Shown: positions 10,095-21,370, counted from the first letter of the stretch. The stretch is DNA of 64,000 bases from Oehlia diaphana (GCA_003833135.1 QZLH01000071.1:1-64000), one strand, 5' to 3'. Notes: generated by a model not told the origin, from the letters alone. A program made the numbers and translations.

Positions 10095-13000
10095 CTATGA
10101 TCTAACAACTTCATTAAAGTTTTTAATGATCAGATCAATATCTTTTGAATCCTTCTTCAGAGTATCAATACCATGTACTATTCCTGTGTGTTCAGCGCCA
10201 AGAACCTAAAAATAGGTTTAAAAGTTGTTTCAAATTCATTGATCATTAAATTGAATACATAACGAATACTTGCCTTCACGATATTATCTAATTGATTTGC
10301 ATCAACAGTGTTGTATTTATGAGCTACTGATGGTTCACGATTATCCCAATGTATTTTTAATATACTATATTGTGTCTTGATATGGTCAAGTCTAACCATT
10401 GGCCTTAACAAATTTTGTTTAATTTCCTCTAAACGTCCTTTGAGTTGCTCTTCACCTGAACGGGTCATAGTTCCCCTAAGACGTACTACTTGAATTCGTT
10501 TCATAAGCTATATCGATTTAACATAAATTAAATAATTTAGACCTTTTAAATATTTTACTAAACTTAATTCACAAACCTTAATAACTCGTTGCGTCAATTC
10601 CATATGCTTCCGTTTTTGATTTTCCAAATTTACGGAGGTTTCTAAGTTATGTTTAATTTGCAATGTCTCTATTTTATTTCCGATATCCTATAATGATTAC
10701 TTTCAATATAAATAATATCTCGGAAAAAGAATAATAGTTATTAAATTAAATTTACCTTTAATTTTGCAGAAATTTCATTTTTACCGTTTAAATGCTCTAT
10801 AATCCTCTTTTTTAAGTCTTCGAACCCAACAGCAACAATTGGCATCATTCTAATAATAGTCATATTTTTAATATAAATATAATTTGCACTAATTATAATA
10901 TATCTCCCATCAATATTATTACTTACATCGTTTTATCTGGATTATTTTTTTGTGCTTCTTCCCAAAGTTCCTGTGTCCAACGTTGTTGCTGTTGCGGTTG
11001 GAAATACTGCACTGAACCAGGATTTGATAAATTGAAGAAATAAGTCTGACAAAGATCAAAATACAATTAGAATTATTTACATACGATAAAAGCGAGCACA
11101 TCACATATTGTAATTAAATGTACTTACAATAAACTGACACTGGGGGCTGTACGTATTCCAAGAATTCATCAATTCATGTAGTTCTTGAACGGGTGTCCGA
11201 TGTTGTTGTAATTGTTGACCTGTGATACATTAGGTATTGTCATCCGAAAAAAAAAAATTTATATAAAATTATTACTAGTTGAAGGTTAAATATAATCCTT
11301 ACTTGGTTGTGTTGTGACTAAACTAGTCGGTTGCATAGTACTAGTGCCAGTACCAATACCAAAGGCTGGAACTAACATAATAAGATTATTAAAGTAATAG
11401 CTTATAAAAAAATTTATATTACGAAAGTATTCAAAGTTGTATACCAATCGAAGTTCCCGGCTGAGTTGAAAATCCAAAGGCGCCACCACCAAGATTCAAT
11501 TGAGGCGCTGCAGTTGATTGTGAAGTTTGGCCGAAGCTAAACATACTGGGTTGTGATGATTGTCCAAAGCCAAAGCCACCACCAGGTTGTGAAGATCCAA
11601 AACCAAAGCCACCGCCAGGTTGTGAAGATCCAAAACCAAAGCCACCTACTGAAGATCCAAATCCTGCTGGTTGTGTAGTTTGTCCAAAAGCAAATCCACC
11701 AGCGGCTGGTTGTGTTGACTGTCCAAAACCAAAACCAGGTTTTGTTGTACCGAATCCAAAACCGCCAGCAGCCGGTTGTGTTGTAGCGGTTTGACCAAAT
11801 CCAAATCCACCAGCAGCTGGTTGTGTCGTTTGACTAAATCCAAAACCACTAGGCCTTGTTGCGCCAAATCCAAATCCACCAGCAGCCGGTTGTGTTGTAG
11901 CGGTTTGACCAAATCCAAATCCACCAGCAGTTGGTTGTGTCGTTTGACCAAATCCAAATCCACCAGCAGTTGGTTGTGTTGACTGTCCAAAACCACTGAA
12001 TCCAAACCCACCAGGTTTTGTTGTACTAAACCCAAAACCACCAGCTGCCGGTTGTGTTGTAGCGGTTTGACCAAATCCAAATCCACCAGCGGCTGGTTGT
12101 GTCGACTGTCCAAATCCAAAACCAGTCGGTTGTGTTGTAGCAGTTTGACCAAATCCAAATCCACCGGCGGCTGGTTGTGTCGACTGTCCAAATCCAAAAC
12201 CAGTCGATTGTGTTGTAGTAGTTTGACCAAATCCAAATCCACCAGCAGCTGGTTGTGAGGTTTGTCCGAATCCAAAACCACTAGGCTTTGTTGTACCGAA
12301 TCCAAATCCAGTCGATTGTGTTGTAGTAGCTTGACCAAATCCGAATCCGCCAGCTGCTGGTTGTGTCGTTTGTCCAAATCCAAAACCACTAGGCCTTGTT
12401 GCGCCGAATCCAAAACCACCAGCAGCTGGTTGTGTCGTTTGACCAAATCCAAAACCACCGGCAGCCGGTTGTGTCGTTTGACCAAATCCAAAACCACCAG
12501 CAGCTGGTTGTGTTGATTGTCCAAACCCAAATCCACCAGCAGCTGGTTGTGTCGACTGTCCAAATCCAAATCCTGTTGGTTGTGAGGTTTGTCCGAATCC
12601 AAATCCACTAGGCCTTGACGTATTGAATCCAAATCCAGTCGGTTGTGTTGTAGTAGCTTGACCAAATCCAAATCCACCGGCAGCTGGTTGTGTTGACTGT
12701 CCGAATCCAAATCCGCCAGCAGCTGGTTGTGTTGTCTGACCAAAGCCAAAACCACCAGCAGCTGGTTGTGTTGTCTGGCCAAAGCCAAAACCACCAGCAG
12801 CTGGTTGTGTTGTCTGGCCAAAGCCAAAACCACCAGCAGCTGGTTGTGTTGCCTGACCAAAACCAAAACCACCAGCAGCTGGTTGTGTTGTTTGACCAAA
12901 ACCTCCAAAGCCAAACTGAGGTCTTGTTGCGGTTGAAGATTGCGCACCGAAACCAAAGCTACCACCAAATCCTGGGGCAGTTGTTGCTAAAAAAAAATGC

Positions 13001-13220
13001 ATAACTTACTGAGACTACTAGCAAAAGATCTTGGACACGAGATCTCTGTCTGCGCTGTCTGCGCTAAACTAAAACGCACAAAAACCCGGAAATGATCGAT
13101 CAACCTACCTGGAAAATTCCCAAAGCCTGTTGTGGTGGATTGCCCAAAAGGACTAGCTGTAGAACCAGTACCAAAAGGAGAGCTACTCGTTGTAGAAGTA
13201 AATCTTCCAAAAGACGACAT
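10095..13220 (-). CDS. FG-repeat nucleoporin of the Nup54/Nup57 family
   Basis: Central-channel nucleoporin, expected to join the Nsp1(Nup62)-Nup49(Nup58)-Nup57(Nup54) complex through its C-terminal coiled coils. Its FG repeats bind transport receptors. Nine exons: 13220-13109, 12986-11445, 11371-11303, 11219-11128, 11045-10927, 10849-10756, 10687-10577, 10507-10274 and 10205-10095 (2484 nt, 827 aa). Exon 2 is an unusually regular array of several dozen units of the type QTTQPAAGGFGFG or TRPSGFGFG. The C-terminal half has the Nup54 signature (ELMNSWNTYSPQCQF, then WTQELWEEAQKNNPDKT), followed by predicted coiled coil from LKKRIIEHLNGKNEI onward. Intron 8 uses a GC donor (GCAAGT). Its 5' end is divergent from CYB2. 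It is longer than yeast Nup57 because of the FG array. Confidence 0.92.
11445..12986 (-). repeat. Intragenic FG-coding minisatellite
   Basis: Tandem in-frame units of 39 nt (QTTQPAAGGFGFG) mixed with 42-48-nt variants (QTATTQPAAGGFGFG, TTKPSGFGFG) fill the second exon of the nucleoporin. Neighbouring copies are nearly identical at DNA level, for example around 12720-12890. The low divergence implies recent unequal exchange or conversion. Stop codons are absent from a second frame for over 1.3 kb because the unit itself contains none there. Confidence 0.9.
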
Positions 13221-13531
13221 CTTTGAAGTCGTTATGAAATGCGAATTTATTCATATTTATATGAAATGATAAATCACATGATTATTGGGTAAATCTTACC
13301 AATCTTACCATCAACCTCGGTTACACAGTGACATTTAACGTCACTTTGTCACGTGATATCCGCGTTCGCGTTTTTTATATTTATCTGAGGGACATTTTTT
13401 TTTTTACTATATTTGTCACAATGCCCAAAAAATATTTGTGTAACCGAGGGTGGTGTGGTAAAGACTATTGCTACACAAGATTGATTTAACATTTTATAGC
13501 CTTTTGGAAAAATCTCGAGAAACATACAGAA
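13221..13531. promoter_or_regulatory. Divergent promoter, Nup54-like / CYB2-like
   Basis: 311 bp separate the two start codons. It contains a local GC-rich patch (CCGCGTTCGCG near 13361) next to a TATA-like 'ttttttatattta', and a repeated 'cctcggttacacag' / 'tgtgtaaccgaggg' inverted pair at about 13314-13328 and 13437-13450. Function is inferred from position only. Confidence 0.5.
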
Positions 13532-15004
13532 ATGAAGCTGATTTCAGCTCAAGAAGTTAGCAAGCACAACACTCGTGAAGACTGTTGGGTAATTATTCAC
13601 GATAAGGTATATGATTTAACAAAATTTCTTCCTGAACATCCAGGCGGAACTAGAGTAATTCTTAATCAGGCTGGCAAGGATGCTACAGCGGCATTCGATC
13701 CAGTTCATCCCCCAGACATTATTGACCATCATTTGCCTCCCGAAGTTTGTCTTGGGAGTATTGACCCCGCTACAGTTGTTAAAACCGTTAAAGTAGAAAC
13801 TGAAGAGGATAAAAGACGCCGTCAAGCAATTGAAAATAAGCCTAAATTAGGCGAAATGTTAAATCTGTACGATTTTGAAGCGGTAGCTTCACAAGTATTA
13901 TCAGCTGAGACTTGGGCTTATTACAGTTCAGGTTCAGATGATGAAATAACTCTCAGAGAAAATCATAATGCTTTTCAACGTATTTGGTTACGACCTAGAG
14001 TTATGAGAGATGTAACGTACGTGGATACGAGAACAAAACTTTTAGGTTACGATTCATCTTTCCCTGTGTATATAACTGCCACTGCACTGGGAAAGTTAGG
14101 TCATCCCGAGGGGGAAGTAGTTCTTACTCGTGCTGCGCATACACAAAAAATAATTCAAATGTTACCTACTCTCGCTTCTTGTTCTTTAGACGAGATGACA
14201 AATGCTAAACATGAAGGTCAAATTCAATTTTTTCAGTTATATGTTAATAAAAATAGAGACGTTACACGCAAGATTGTCCAAGCAGCAGAGCGGAAAGGTT
14301 GTAAAGCTCTTTTTATCACTGTAGATGCACCACAGCTGGGTCGTCGCGAGAAAGATATGCGCATAAAATTCGTACATGAACCACCTCACCTTCAAGACGA
14401 AAAGGATATAAGACGTGATCAAGGGACCGCGAGAGCGATTTCTTCATTTATTGATACAGGCTTAAGTTGGAAAGATTTGGAATGGTTCAGATCGATAACA
14501 GAAATGCCTATTATACTCAAGGGTGTCCAAACTACCGAGGATGCAGTACTTGCAGCCAAATATGGCTGCGAGGGAATAGTTCTTTCAAATCATGGAGGTC
14601 GCCAGCTTGACTTCGCTCGTTCTGGAATTGAGATTCTTCCGGAGGTTGTTGAAGTATTAAAAAAAGAAGGCTTATATGACAAAATGGAAGTATACGTGGA
14701 TGGTGGTATACGGCGCGGGACCGATATTTTCAAAGCAATAGCTTTAGGAGCAAAAGCCGTAGGAATCGGGAGGCCATTGCTTTATGCAATGTCGTCTTAT
14801 GGACAGGCAGGTGTAGAACGCGCACTTCAATTGTTAAAAGATGAATTGGAATTGGCTATGCGACTCGCAGGAGCAAATACGCTTGCTGATATTCGACCTG
14901 AGATGGTAGATATCAAAAATCTGACGGATCATGTTTTTATACCAAAAGACTATTTATTTTCAGATGTTTATAAGAAACTTGTACCAAAAAGAAGCAAACT
15001 ATAA
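13532..15004 (+). CDS. Flavocytochrome b2-type L-lactate (2-hydroxyacid) dehydrogenase
   Basis: Intronless, 490 aa. Residues 1-80 form a cytochrome b5 domain: EHPGG gives the heme ligand His36, and FDPVH gives the second ligand His59 at the 23-residue spacing known from yeast Cyb2. From about residue 105 an FMN-dependent alpha-hydroxyacid dehydrogenase TIM barrel follows. Visible active-site positions are Tyr237 in FFQLYVN, TVDAPQLGRREKDMR, Lys330 in IILKGV, His354 (general base) and Arg357 in SNHGGRQLD, and the phosphate-binding YVDGGIRRGTDI. Known members oxidise L-lactate to pyruvate and pass electrons via heme to cytochrome c. Unlike yeast Cyb2, the protein starts directly at the b5 domain with no mitochondrial presequence, so its location and acceptor are open. 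The exact substrate (lactate, glycolate or other) cannot be told from sequence. Confidence 0.93.
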   Translation: MKLISAQEVSKHNTREDCWVIIHDKVYDLTKFLPEHPGGTRVILNQAGKDATAAFDPVHPPDIIDHHLPPEVCLGSIDPATVVKTVKVETEEDKRRRQAIENKPKLGEMLNLYDFEAVASQVLSAETWAYYSSGSDDEITLRENHNAFQRIWLRPRVMRDVTYVDTRTKLLGYDSSFPVYITATALGKLGHPEGEVVLTRAAHTQKIIQMLPTLASCSLDEMTNAKHEGQIQFFQLYVNKNRDVTRKIVQAAERKGCKALFITVDAPQLGRREKDMRIKFVHEPPHLQDEKDIRRDQGTARAISSFIDTGLSWKDLEWFRSITEMPIILKGVQTTEDAVLAAKYGCEGIVLSNHGGRQLDFARSGIEILPEVVEVLKKEGLYDKMEVYVDGGIRRGTDIFKAIALGAKAVGIGRPLLYAMSSYGQAGVERALQLLKDELELAMRLAGANTLADIRPEMVDIKNLTDHVFIPKDYLFSDVYKKLVPKRSKL

Positions 15005-15088
15005 ATCTTAATAATTTATTTAATTTTATTTATAAATAAAAATTTATTTGTTGAAATAAATGACAATTAAAATTATGAATTCATCATA

Positions 15089-15568
15089 TTAATTTCCTTC
15101 GGATTTTTCTACTTCAAGATTTCTTTCTTTGATTTGCTTATCCTTCTCTGCTTTTAGTTTATAATTTTCTTCTTGTTTTACGAGCACTCTAATAGGTCTA
15201 GATTTCCAACCGGCCAACTTTCTATATCGAGATTTTCTATCTTCCTGAAAAAGTTCGGCGTCGGAATATTTTAACTCTATAGGTCTTGGAGGATAATTAA
15301 AATCATCACCTAAAGTGACAATAGCTTTTTTATAACTAGGTCTATATCGCTGGTGATTTATTTGTGATTCTGCAGCATAAACCATAGTACGCACATCAAC
15401 TACATCAAGTTTATAAATATTTGTTAGATAATCTTTTATATCTAGTTTATTAATATTAGTTGGAATTCGAAATGCCACTTTATTTGGAGGTAGAGAGGGT
15501 GTGCGCATCAAACGGAAAATTATGTTAGGTAGATAAATTTTTTTTAAACCAGGTTTCCATCCGCTCAT
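15089..15568 (-). CDS. Mitochondrial large-subunit ribosomal protein uL23m (MRPL23/Mrp20 family)
   Basis: Single exon, 159 aa, probably part of the mitoribosome exit-tunnel rim. The core VAFRIPTNINKLDIKDYL followed by IYKLDVVDVRT is the uL23 signature: beta strand, then an alpha helix with conserved N-K-x-x-I-K-x-Y-L. The basic N-terminus (MSGWKPGLKKIYLPN) fits a mitochondrial ribosomal protein, and the C-terminus is a charged helix (EENYKLKAEKDKQIKERN). The stop lies 85 bp from the CYB2 stop (convergent). The start is 135 bp from the divergent UTP15 start, suggesting a shared promoter. Confidence 0.85.
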   Translation of the reverse strand: MSGWKPGLKKIYLPNIIFRLMRTPSLPPNKVAFRIPTNINKLDIKDYLTNIYKLDVVDVRTMVYAAESQINHQRYRPSYKKAIVTLGDDFNYPPRPIELKYSDAELFQEDRKSRYRKLAGWKSRPIRVLVKQEENYKLKAEKDKQIKERNLEVEKSEGN

Positions 15569-15703
15569 ATTTTTTAATATGAAAGCAATTCACCACGTCT
15601 TAATTCTCGTTTAAAAAAGAAATAATTTTTGATGTAAGCAACCAATCAAAATTTGGTGATACAGATATAAATTTCAAAAAAAAAAAAATTTTTTTTAAAA
15701 AAA
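15569..15703. promoter_or_regulatory. Short divergent promoter, uL23m / UTP15
   Basis: 135 bp lie between the two ATGs, with an A12/T8/A8 homopolymer cluster at about 15677-15704 directly before the UTP15 start. Poly(dA:dT) next to a start is a common nucleosome-free promoter feature. Function is inferred from position. Confidence 0.5.
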
Positions 15704-17934
15704 ATGGCTGCTCCGTACAAAAAATTATCAATAAGAAAATTTGCAAAACCTGTCGATAGCAATACAAATGAGTCAAGATACTGGAAAGGATTTAAGGTGA
15801 AGCTTTACTTGAACATGGAATAAACACGTCATTAACAAAAATATTTTATTTATTAATTAACATATACTTTATTTTCTAGACAAAAGTAAAATTGAAAGAA
15901 ATTGCATCCGTAACTTCAATTTGTTTCTCTCCTCTCGCACCATATAATTTCGCCGTAACGTCATCCACACATGTTCAAGTTTATTCTTCGAAAAATTATC
16001 AAGTAACGAAGTCAATATCAAGGTTTAATGACATCGCATATAGCGGGAATATTCGAAATGATAGTAAACTTCTTGTCGCTGGAGACGCTACTGGGTTGAT
16101 TCAGGTATACATTTAATAATCATTTTTTCTTTTCTAATTTTCAATGATGTATTAATTAATATTCAGTAAATCTGTTTTGCATAGATTTTCGATATTAATA
16201 GCAGAGCAATATTAAGAACAATGAAAGGACATAAACTGTAAATTATGCATGCATAATATTATTATAACCGAATTTATAATTATAAAATGTTAACAATTAT
16301 TCATTAGTCCTGTGCAGATAACTAAATTTGCCCCTGTGAAAACACAAATTCTCTCTTGTTCAGATGATAAAACTGTTAAAATTTGGGATATATCCGGACA
16401 AGAACCGGTATCAGTTCTTGAAGGACACCAGGTTAGTGTTTCTTTTCAACAAATGATTTTTGAAATTAACTTACTAATTTAATTTAATAAATTAAAATAA
16501 AGGATTATGTACGAGCTGGTTTGATAAGTAACGATAATCCTCATTTAGTATTATCTGGTTCTTATGATCAAACAGTAAAACTTTGGGATTTGCGTACAAA
16601 TACTTGTACTATGACTTTGACTCATGAAATGCCTGTGGAAGAAGTTTTAATATTTCCTAGTGGTGGAACAGTAATTTCAGCAGGTTTTTAAAAAAGGATT
16701 TTTTCCACTATACAAAAAGTCATTGACATTCTTACTTGTGACCTTAATATTTTAAGGTGGACCAATTATAAAGGTCTGGGATATTAATGGTGGAAGTCGA
16801 GTTGTTCATTCCATATCAAACCATCAAAAAACGGTTACTTCGATGTGCTTTAATTCAATACATTCTCGACTTCTTACTGGATCTTTAGATCACCACGTTA
16901 AAGTTTATGATACTAAAAATTTTGAAGTTGTGCATGATTTAACATATTCCGATCCAATTTTAAGCCTTGCAATTTCAGTAAGTCATTTATAGAGGCCTGA
17001 GGTCAGGGACGGTTCACAATAAGTTTACATTTAATGAACCAGATAAAATTATGTCTCTAATTAAATATTAAACTCAGCCTGATGAAACACACATTGTAGC
17101 CGGGATGACATCTGGTTCTTTAACTGTACGAATCCGAAACGTAAAAACAGCGTCAAACCATGAAAAAAAACAACCAAAACCGGGCACTTATCAATACTTT
17201 ATCCGTGGGTTTAATCACAGTGGAAATAAGGTATATCAGATAGAGAGACATATATCCTTAAACGTTTTTTTTTATTTTTTTTGTTAGGATTTTGACGTTA
17301 AAATTTTTTTAAACAAGGACGATCATGTAATAGAAGCAAAGCGAAAGGAAAGATTAGCAAAGTATGATAAATACTTGAAGAACTTTCAATATTCGAACGC
17401 ACTCGATGCTGTGTTAAGACCCGTGCGTATATGTATATTTGTGATTTTTGTTTTTAATATATGGTCAATTCCTTAAGAAGTGTTTTTTACGCGATTTACA
17501 GAATACACTTCCAGTTTTAACGGTTTCGTTAATTCAAGAGCTCATACTTCGCGATGCTTTAGCAATAGCAATCGCCGGACGAGATGAAACCTCTTTGGCA
17601 CCTTTAATCAAATTTGTGAATACTTGGATTACTGATCCAAAATATACAAGTCTCATGATTGATGTTTCGCAAATTATATTAGGTATATTTCTTATACATA
17701 ATAATAGAATAACATTTTAAGCGTTTATACTAACATTTTGTTATTTTAGAACTGTATTCCCCGGTAATTGGGCAATCTTCGGAAATAACAAAGCTTATAA
17801 ATATCTTGCATCAAAAAGTAAAGAATGAAATCTCATTACAAAAAGAGATTGCGAAAGTAATAGGTTCTGTAGAAATGATATTTGCTGGTGGTGCATTAAG
17901 AAATAAAACAAATCATCAAATAACCAAAAAATAA
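15704..17934 (+). CDS. UTP15: U3 snoRNA-associated protein UTP15
   Basis: WD40 protein of the t-UTP/UtpA subcomplex of the small-subunit processome, needed for early pre-18S rRNA processing in the nucleolus. Ten exons: 15704-15796, 15880-16104, 16185-16237, 16308-16431, 16503-16683, 16757-16977, 17078-17230, 17288-17422, 17502-17682 and 17750-17934 (1551 nt, 516 aa; human UTP15 is about 518 aa). The start MAAPYKKLSIRKF and YWKGFK match the family N-terminus. WD-type repeats are visible (TVKIWDISG, TVKLWDLRT, IIKVWDING). The C-terminal UTP15_C helical domain contains YDKYLKNFQYSNALDAVL. Exon 8 uses a GTGCGT donor; the other donors are ordinary. Nothing is broken. Confidence 0.93.
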
Positions 17935-18756
17935 ATTGACTTTTAAGTTTACAAAAACAACGAAGAGTTCAGCGAGCATTGAATTACGTAATTGGTGTGA
18001 AAAGAAATATCGTTAGCGATCATAAATGGTGATTTGCAATCCCCTGCGCAGCTGATTAGTAAAGTTGTCTTATTTTCATGCCGTTGTATTTTTCACATTT
18101 AATGTCATTCAGTGTAACTATGTGAATCCGAATTTGAAAAACGAATTCATTATAAATAAATAGAAGATTGGATAGATTCATGTAAATTAGTATCTATATT
18201 CTTATTTAGTCGAGCCTTCTCCCATCAGATATGATAATCGAACTATTAAATTGAAATAGGCAACTCGAAAGAAATTTTGTTCATCGAAATATTTAAATGT
18301 TTATTTTGGTCGAGAATTATTTCTAATATTAAAAAAAAAAATTTTCCTCATGAATAGATTTATAGGAATAAATCTGAAAAAATCACATTCCATCATAATG
18401 TACCTCTCCAAGTCATAAGTTCACACTTAAAATATTAAGTATTTCTCAATATTGCAGAGAAGGTAATTACTGTTGGTGGTATTGGATGAATTTATGAAGA
18501 TTACGTAGAACATGATCTGGAAAGAAATAGAATTTTTTTTAATTCACGAAAATTCGGAATTTCATTTTTAGGATTCATTTTCTGCTTAAACTCCAAAGCT
18601 GTATCCAAAGTTGAAGTTTATATTTTATGTATGTGTATCTTAACTTCTAAACTGGTACAAAAATCAAAATATGTTTAAATATAGAATATTCTTAATCATC
18701 AATTGACTACCTCGATTAGATTCAAAAATTTCCATACTGAAATAAATTCTACTAAA
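17935..18756. other. Intergenic, UTP15 to the nucleoside transporter
   Basis: About 820 bp without a gene call. It must contain the UTP15 3' end and the transporter promoter. I saw no ORF, RNA gene or repeat that stands out. Confidence 0.4.
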
Positions 18757-20464
18757 ATGTATTCGCGACTTATTCAATTACTTAATAATGTTTTTGGCCA
18801 CCGGGAAGAAGAACAAGCGTATGCTCCTATCCTGAATCATGAAGGTTCTTCACAAGCGAGAGAAGACGTGCCTCCCAGAGATAATTATCGAATTGTGTAT
18901 TTGACATTTTTATTACAGGGTGTTACCATGCTTTTGGGATGGAACGGTATAGAATAATGATATATGTAATTTTATAATTTAAGTGATTTTTATGATTATT
19001 TATTGTAAATTATTATTTGTTTCGGTAGTATTCATTACTGCTTCTGTATTCTTTCACGAAAGTTTTCGTGGTTCAGCATACGAAAATAACTTCCAAAACT
19101 ACTTTTCCATTGTATTCACGAGTTTTAATTTTTTCTTTCTTGGGCTTGCCTTATATACTCATAATTTGGTAAGTAATTCCAATTATAATTAATACCTTAT
19201 TTTATTTTAATTTTAATTTTATCATCAAAAACTTTATAATTATTACATTAGGAAAATATTCCTCGCCGAATAACCATAACGCTTATATTTATGGTATTGA
19301 AATTTTTATTAATTGCAATATCTACCCAATATGTTGAGTCGTTTGGCCCTACGTATTATTTCTATTTTGTTATCGCATTGATTGGTATCGCGGGTGTGAC
19401 AACTGCGTTTCTTCAAAATGAAATATTCGCTCTCGTCTCTCAATTTTCGCCCAATTATACTGTATCGGTCATGAGGTAAACCCAATATCTATAATTATCC
19501 TTCTCTTCTTTTTCTCCTTTTTTTTTCTAAAAAAAAAATTCTTTTTTTTTTTCATTTTATTCGAATATTTAGCGGTCAAGGTAACTTATCGAAATAATAA
19601 TGTATCTTTTAATGAATGTAACATTTCTAAAACTTTACTTTTAATTAAGGTTTGGCCGGATCTGCAGTTGCTATCTTTCAAATTCTCAGCGCTTTGGCCG
19701 CCCCACCATCAATAACATTTGACACGCTGGAAGAAAATGATTTGTCACGCAGTGCACTTTTATATTTTCTTTGTGCCTTTATAATTGTTATTTTGGCTTT
19801 AATATCTTTTTATTTTATTCTGATTCGCTCGCCTCTTTATCTACATCACAGAGACCAAGCACGAAGAGTAGAAACTATATGTGATATAAATTCAATTAGA
19901 GCAACATTTGATAATATCCGTATTCTCGTATTTGCAGTGGGATTTGTCTTCACTGTGACCCTGTCTGTTTATCCCTCAATAACTGCATATATCAAATCAA
20001 CTGTTAAGGATGAAAACAAAAATAAATTCCGCCAAGATTATTTATTTATTCCTTTACATTTCTTGATATTTAACCTTGGAGATTTGCTCGGTCGATCTCT
20101 ACCTTCTCTACAGTTCTTTATTATAACAGATTCTGTAAAACTTGCACGCATGTCGAGTGCACGTATTATATTTTTGCCACTTTTCTTAATGTGCAATGTA
20201 GATTTTGGTTCAATTGGAATGAGAACCTTTCCATTATTTATTAACAGCGATTTAATATATTTCTTGATCTTGTTGCTGTTTGCAATAACTAATGGTTATA
20301 TGGGTTCTTTAACAATGATGGCTGCACCACAAGTTGAAGGTGTTGCAAGAGACCTTGCTGGAACTATTATGTCATTTGGATTAGTTTTTGGATTAGTTCT
20401 TGGTTCTATCTTTTCTTTTCCAATGCTTGCGATCAGTTGTGGCTGCAATCCAATTGGGAAATAA
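18757..20464 (+). CDS. Equilibrative nucleoside transporter (ENT/SLC29 family)
   Basis: Polytopic membrane carrier for nucleosides or nucleobases. Five exons: 18757-18946, 19029-19168, 19252-19475, 19573-19580 and 19650-20464 (1377 nt, 458 aa, normal for ENTs). The fourth is an 8-nt micro-exon (CGGTCAAG). It supplies the middle of the conserved S-G-Q-G-L-A-G motif, which is strong support for this splicing. Also visible are the GWN(V)FITA motif ending helix 1, NFQNYFSIVF, and about 11 hydrophobic segments ending near SISCGC-like AISCGCN. A TTG-initiated extension upstream exists, but MYSRLIQLL is the first in-frame ATG. Convergent with the F-box/ankyrin gene. Transport substrate and direction cannot be told. 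Confidence 0.9.
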
Positions 20465-20668
20465 TGGCAATACATTATAATATAAATAAATCTTTATACA
20501 TGTATTTAATTATCATAGTTTTTTTATCTTATATTTTACATATGTCATATCATTAACTATTAATTTTGCATAGTATTAAAAAATGGGAAATTTAAAAATT
20601 TTTTTTTTACAAATAAAGATTTTTTTTTTTAAATTATAGGAAAATACAATTCATTAATTTTAAACCTA

Positions 20669-21370
20669 TCATTTGTTTTTCTCAAAGGCCTCCACAACTT
20701 CGGGAGTAGGACTAGCTCCTTTTGACATTAAAAATTCAGCCATCTTCCAATTTTTCTTTTCCACGGCAACCTTCAACGCATTTGAATCAGCTTTTACATC
20801 TTCATTATTTAACAATAATTTAACCATATCAAAATCATTTGATTTTGAAGCCACTGTCAAAGCCATATTATCTTTGATATCAGCTTTAGCGCCAAAAGAT
20901 AATAGAAGTTCTGCCATTTTGAGTCGTCCGAGCTGAGCAGATTTGATGATTGGATATCCATCAGGTTCATTAGGGGAAGCACCACGATCGAGAAGAATCT
21001 TTACTAATTCATAATATACATTATTCGGATCGGGAACACTAAAAAACCATTGGGGAATTGGGCGACCTTTATATGGAATTACTTTATCTAACGTTTCGCC
21101 TCTTTTGCATTTAGATTGATAATAGAACGAATCTAATTGATATAAAATGTTTTTATTAAAGAACCTCCATTTTAATCCACGATATAATGCTTTAGGACAA
21201 TCATGATTAAACTTATTTAAAAGCCATTGAGTTTTCACACTTGTTTGAGAATTTGCAATATAATGAAACAAACGTGATACAGAAGCAAATGCTGGATTGC
21301 TTGAAAATATAAAAATTTGTTGAAGTACTTCGAATGGAAGCTGTTGTATCTTTAAATTATTATTCGCCAT
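20669..21370 (-). CDS. F-box-like / ankyrin-repeat protein
   Basis: Single exon, 233 aa. Residues 7-50 look like a degenerate F-box (LPFEVLQQIFIFSSNPAFAS), which in other proteins binds Skp1. Residues about 115-225 carry ankyrin-type repeats: VKILLDRGASPNEPDGYP, then AELLLSFGAKADIKDN, then VKLLLNNEDVKADSN, then AEFLMSKGASP. The architecture suggests a substrate adaptor of an SCF ubiquitin ligase, but no specific orthologue is recognised. The ankyrin positions conserved for folding (GAS/GAK-A-D/P) are intact, so it looks functional. Its start is 330 bp from the divergent LTV1 start. Confidence 0.75.
   Translation of the reverse strand: MANNNLKIQQLPFEVLQQIFIFSSNPAFASVSRLFHYIANSQTSVKTQWLLNKFNHDCPKALYRGLKWRFFNKNILYQLDSFYYQSKCKRGETLDKVIPYKGRPIPQWFFSVPDPNNVYYELVKILLDRGASPNEPDGYPIIKSAQLGRLKMAELLLSFGAKADIKDNMALTVASKSNDFDMVKLLLNNEDVKADSNALKVAVEKKNWKMAEFLMSKGASPTPEVVEAFEKNK

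Noticed and set aside
11646..12968. 440-codon ORF on the minus strand inside the FG array
   Set aside because: It is a frame-shifted shadow of the FG repeat; the composition is a low-complexity echo (VVLDLVKRHNQLL) with no independent start context. Plus-strand ORFs over 11776-13004 are likewise shadows.
18703..18756. Upstream TTG-started extension of the nucleoside transporter
   Set aside because: TTG starts are not expected in fungal nuclear genes; the ATG at 18757 gives a normal ENT N-terminus. The same argument removes extensions at 28146, 29617, 49944 and 53237.
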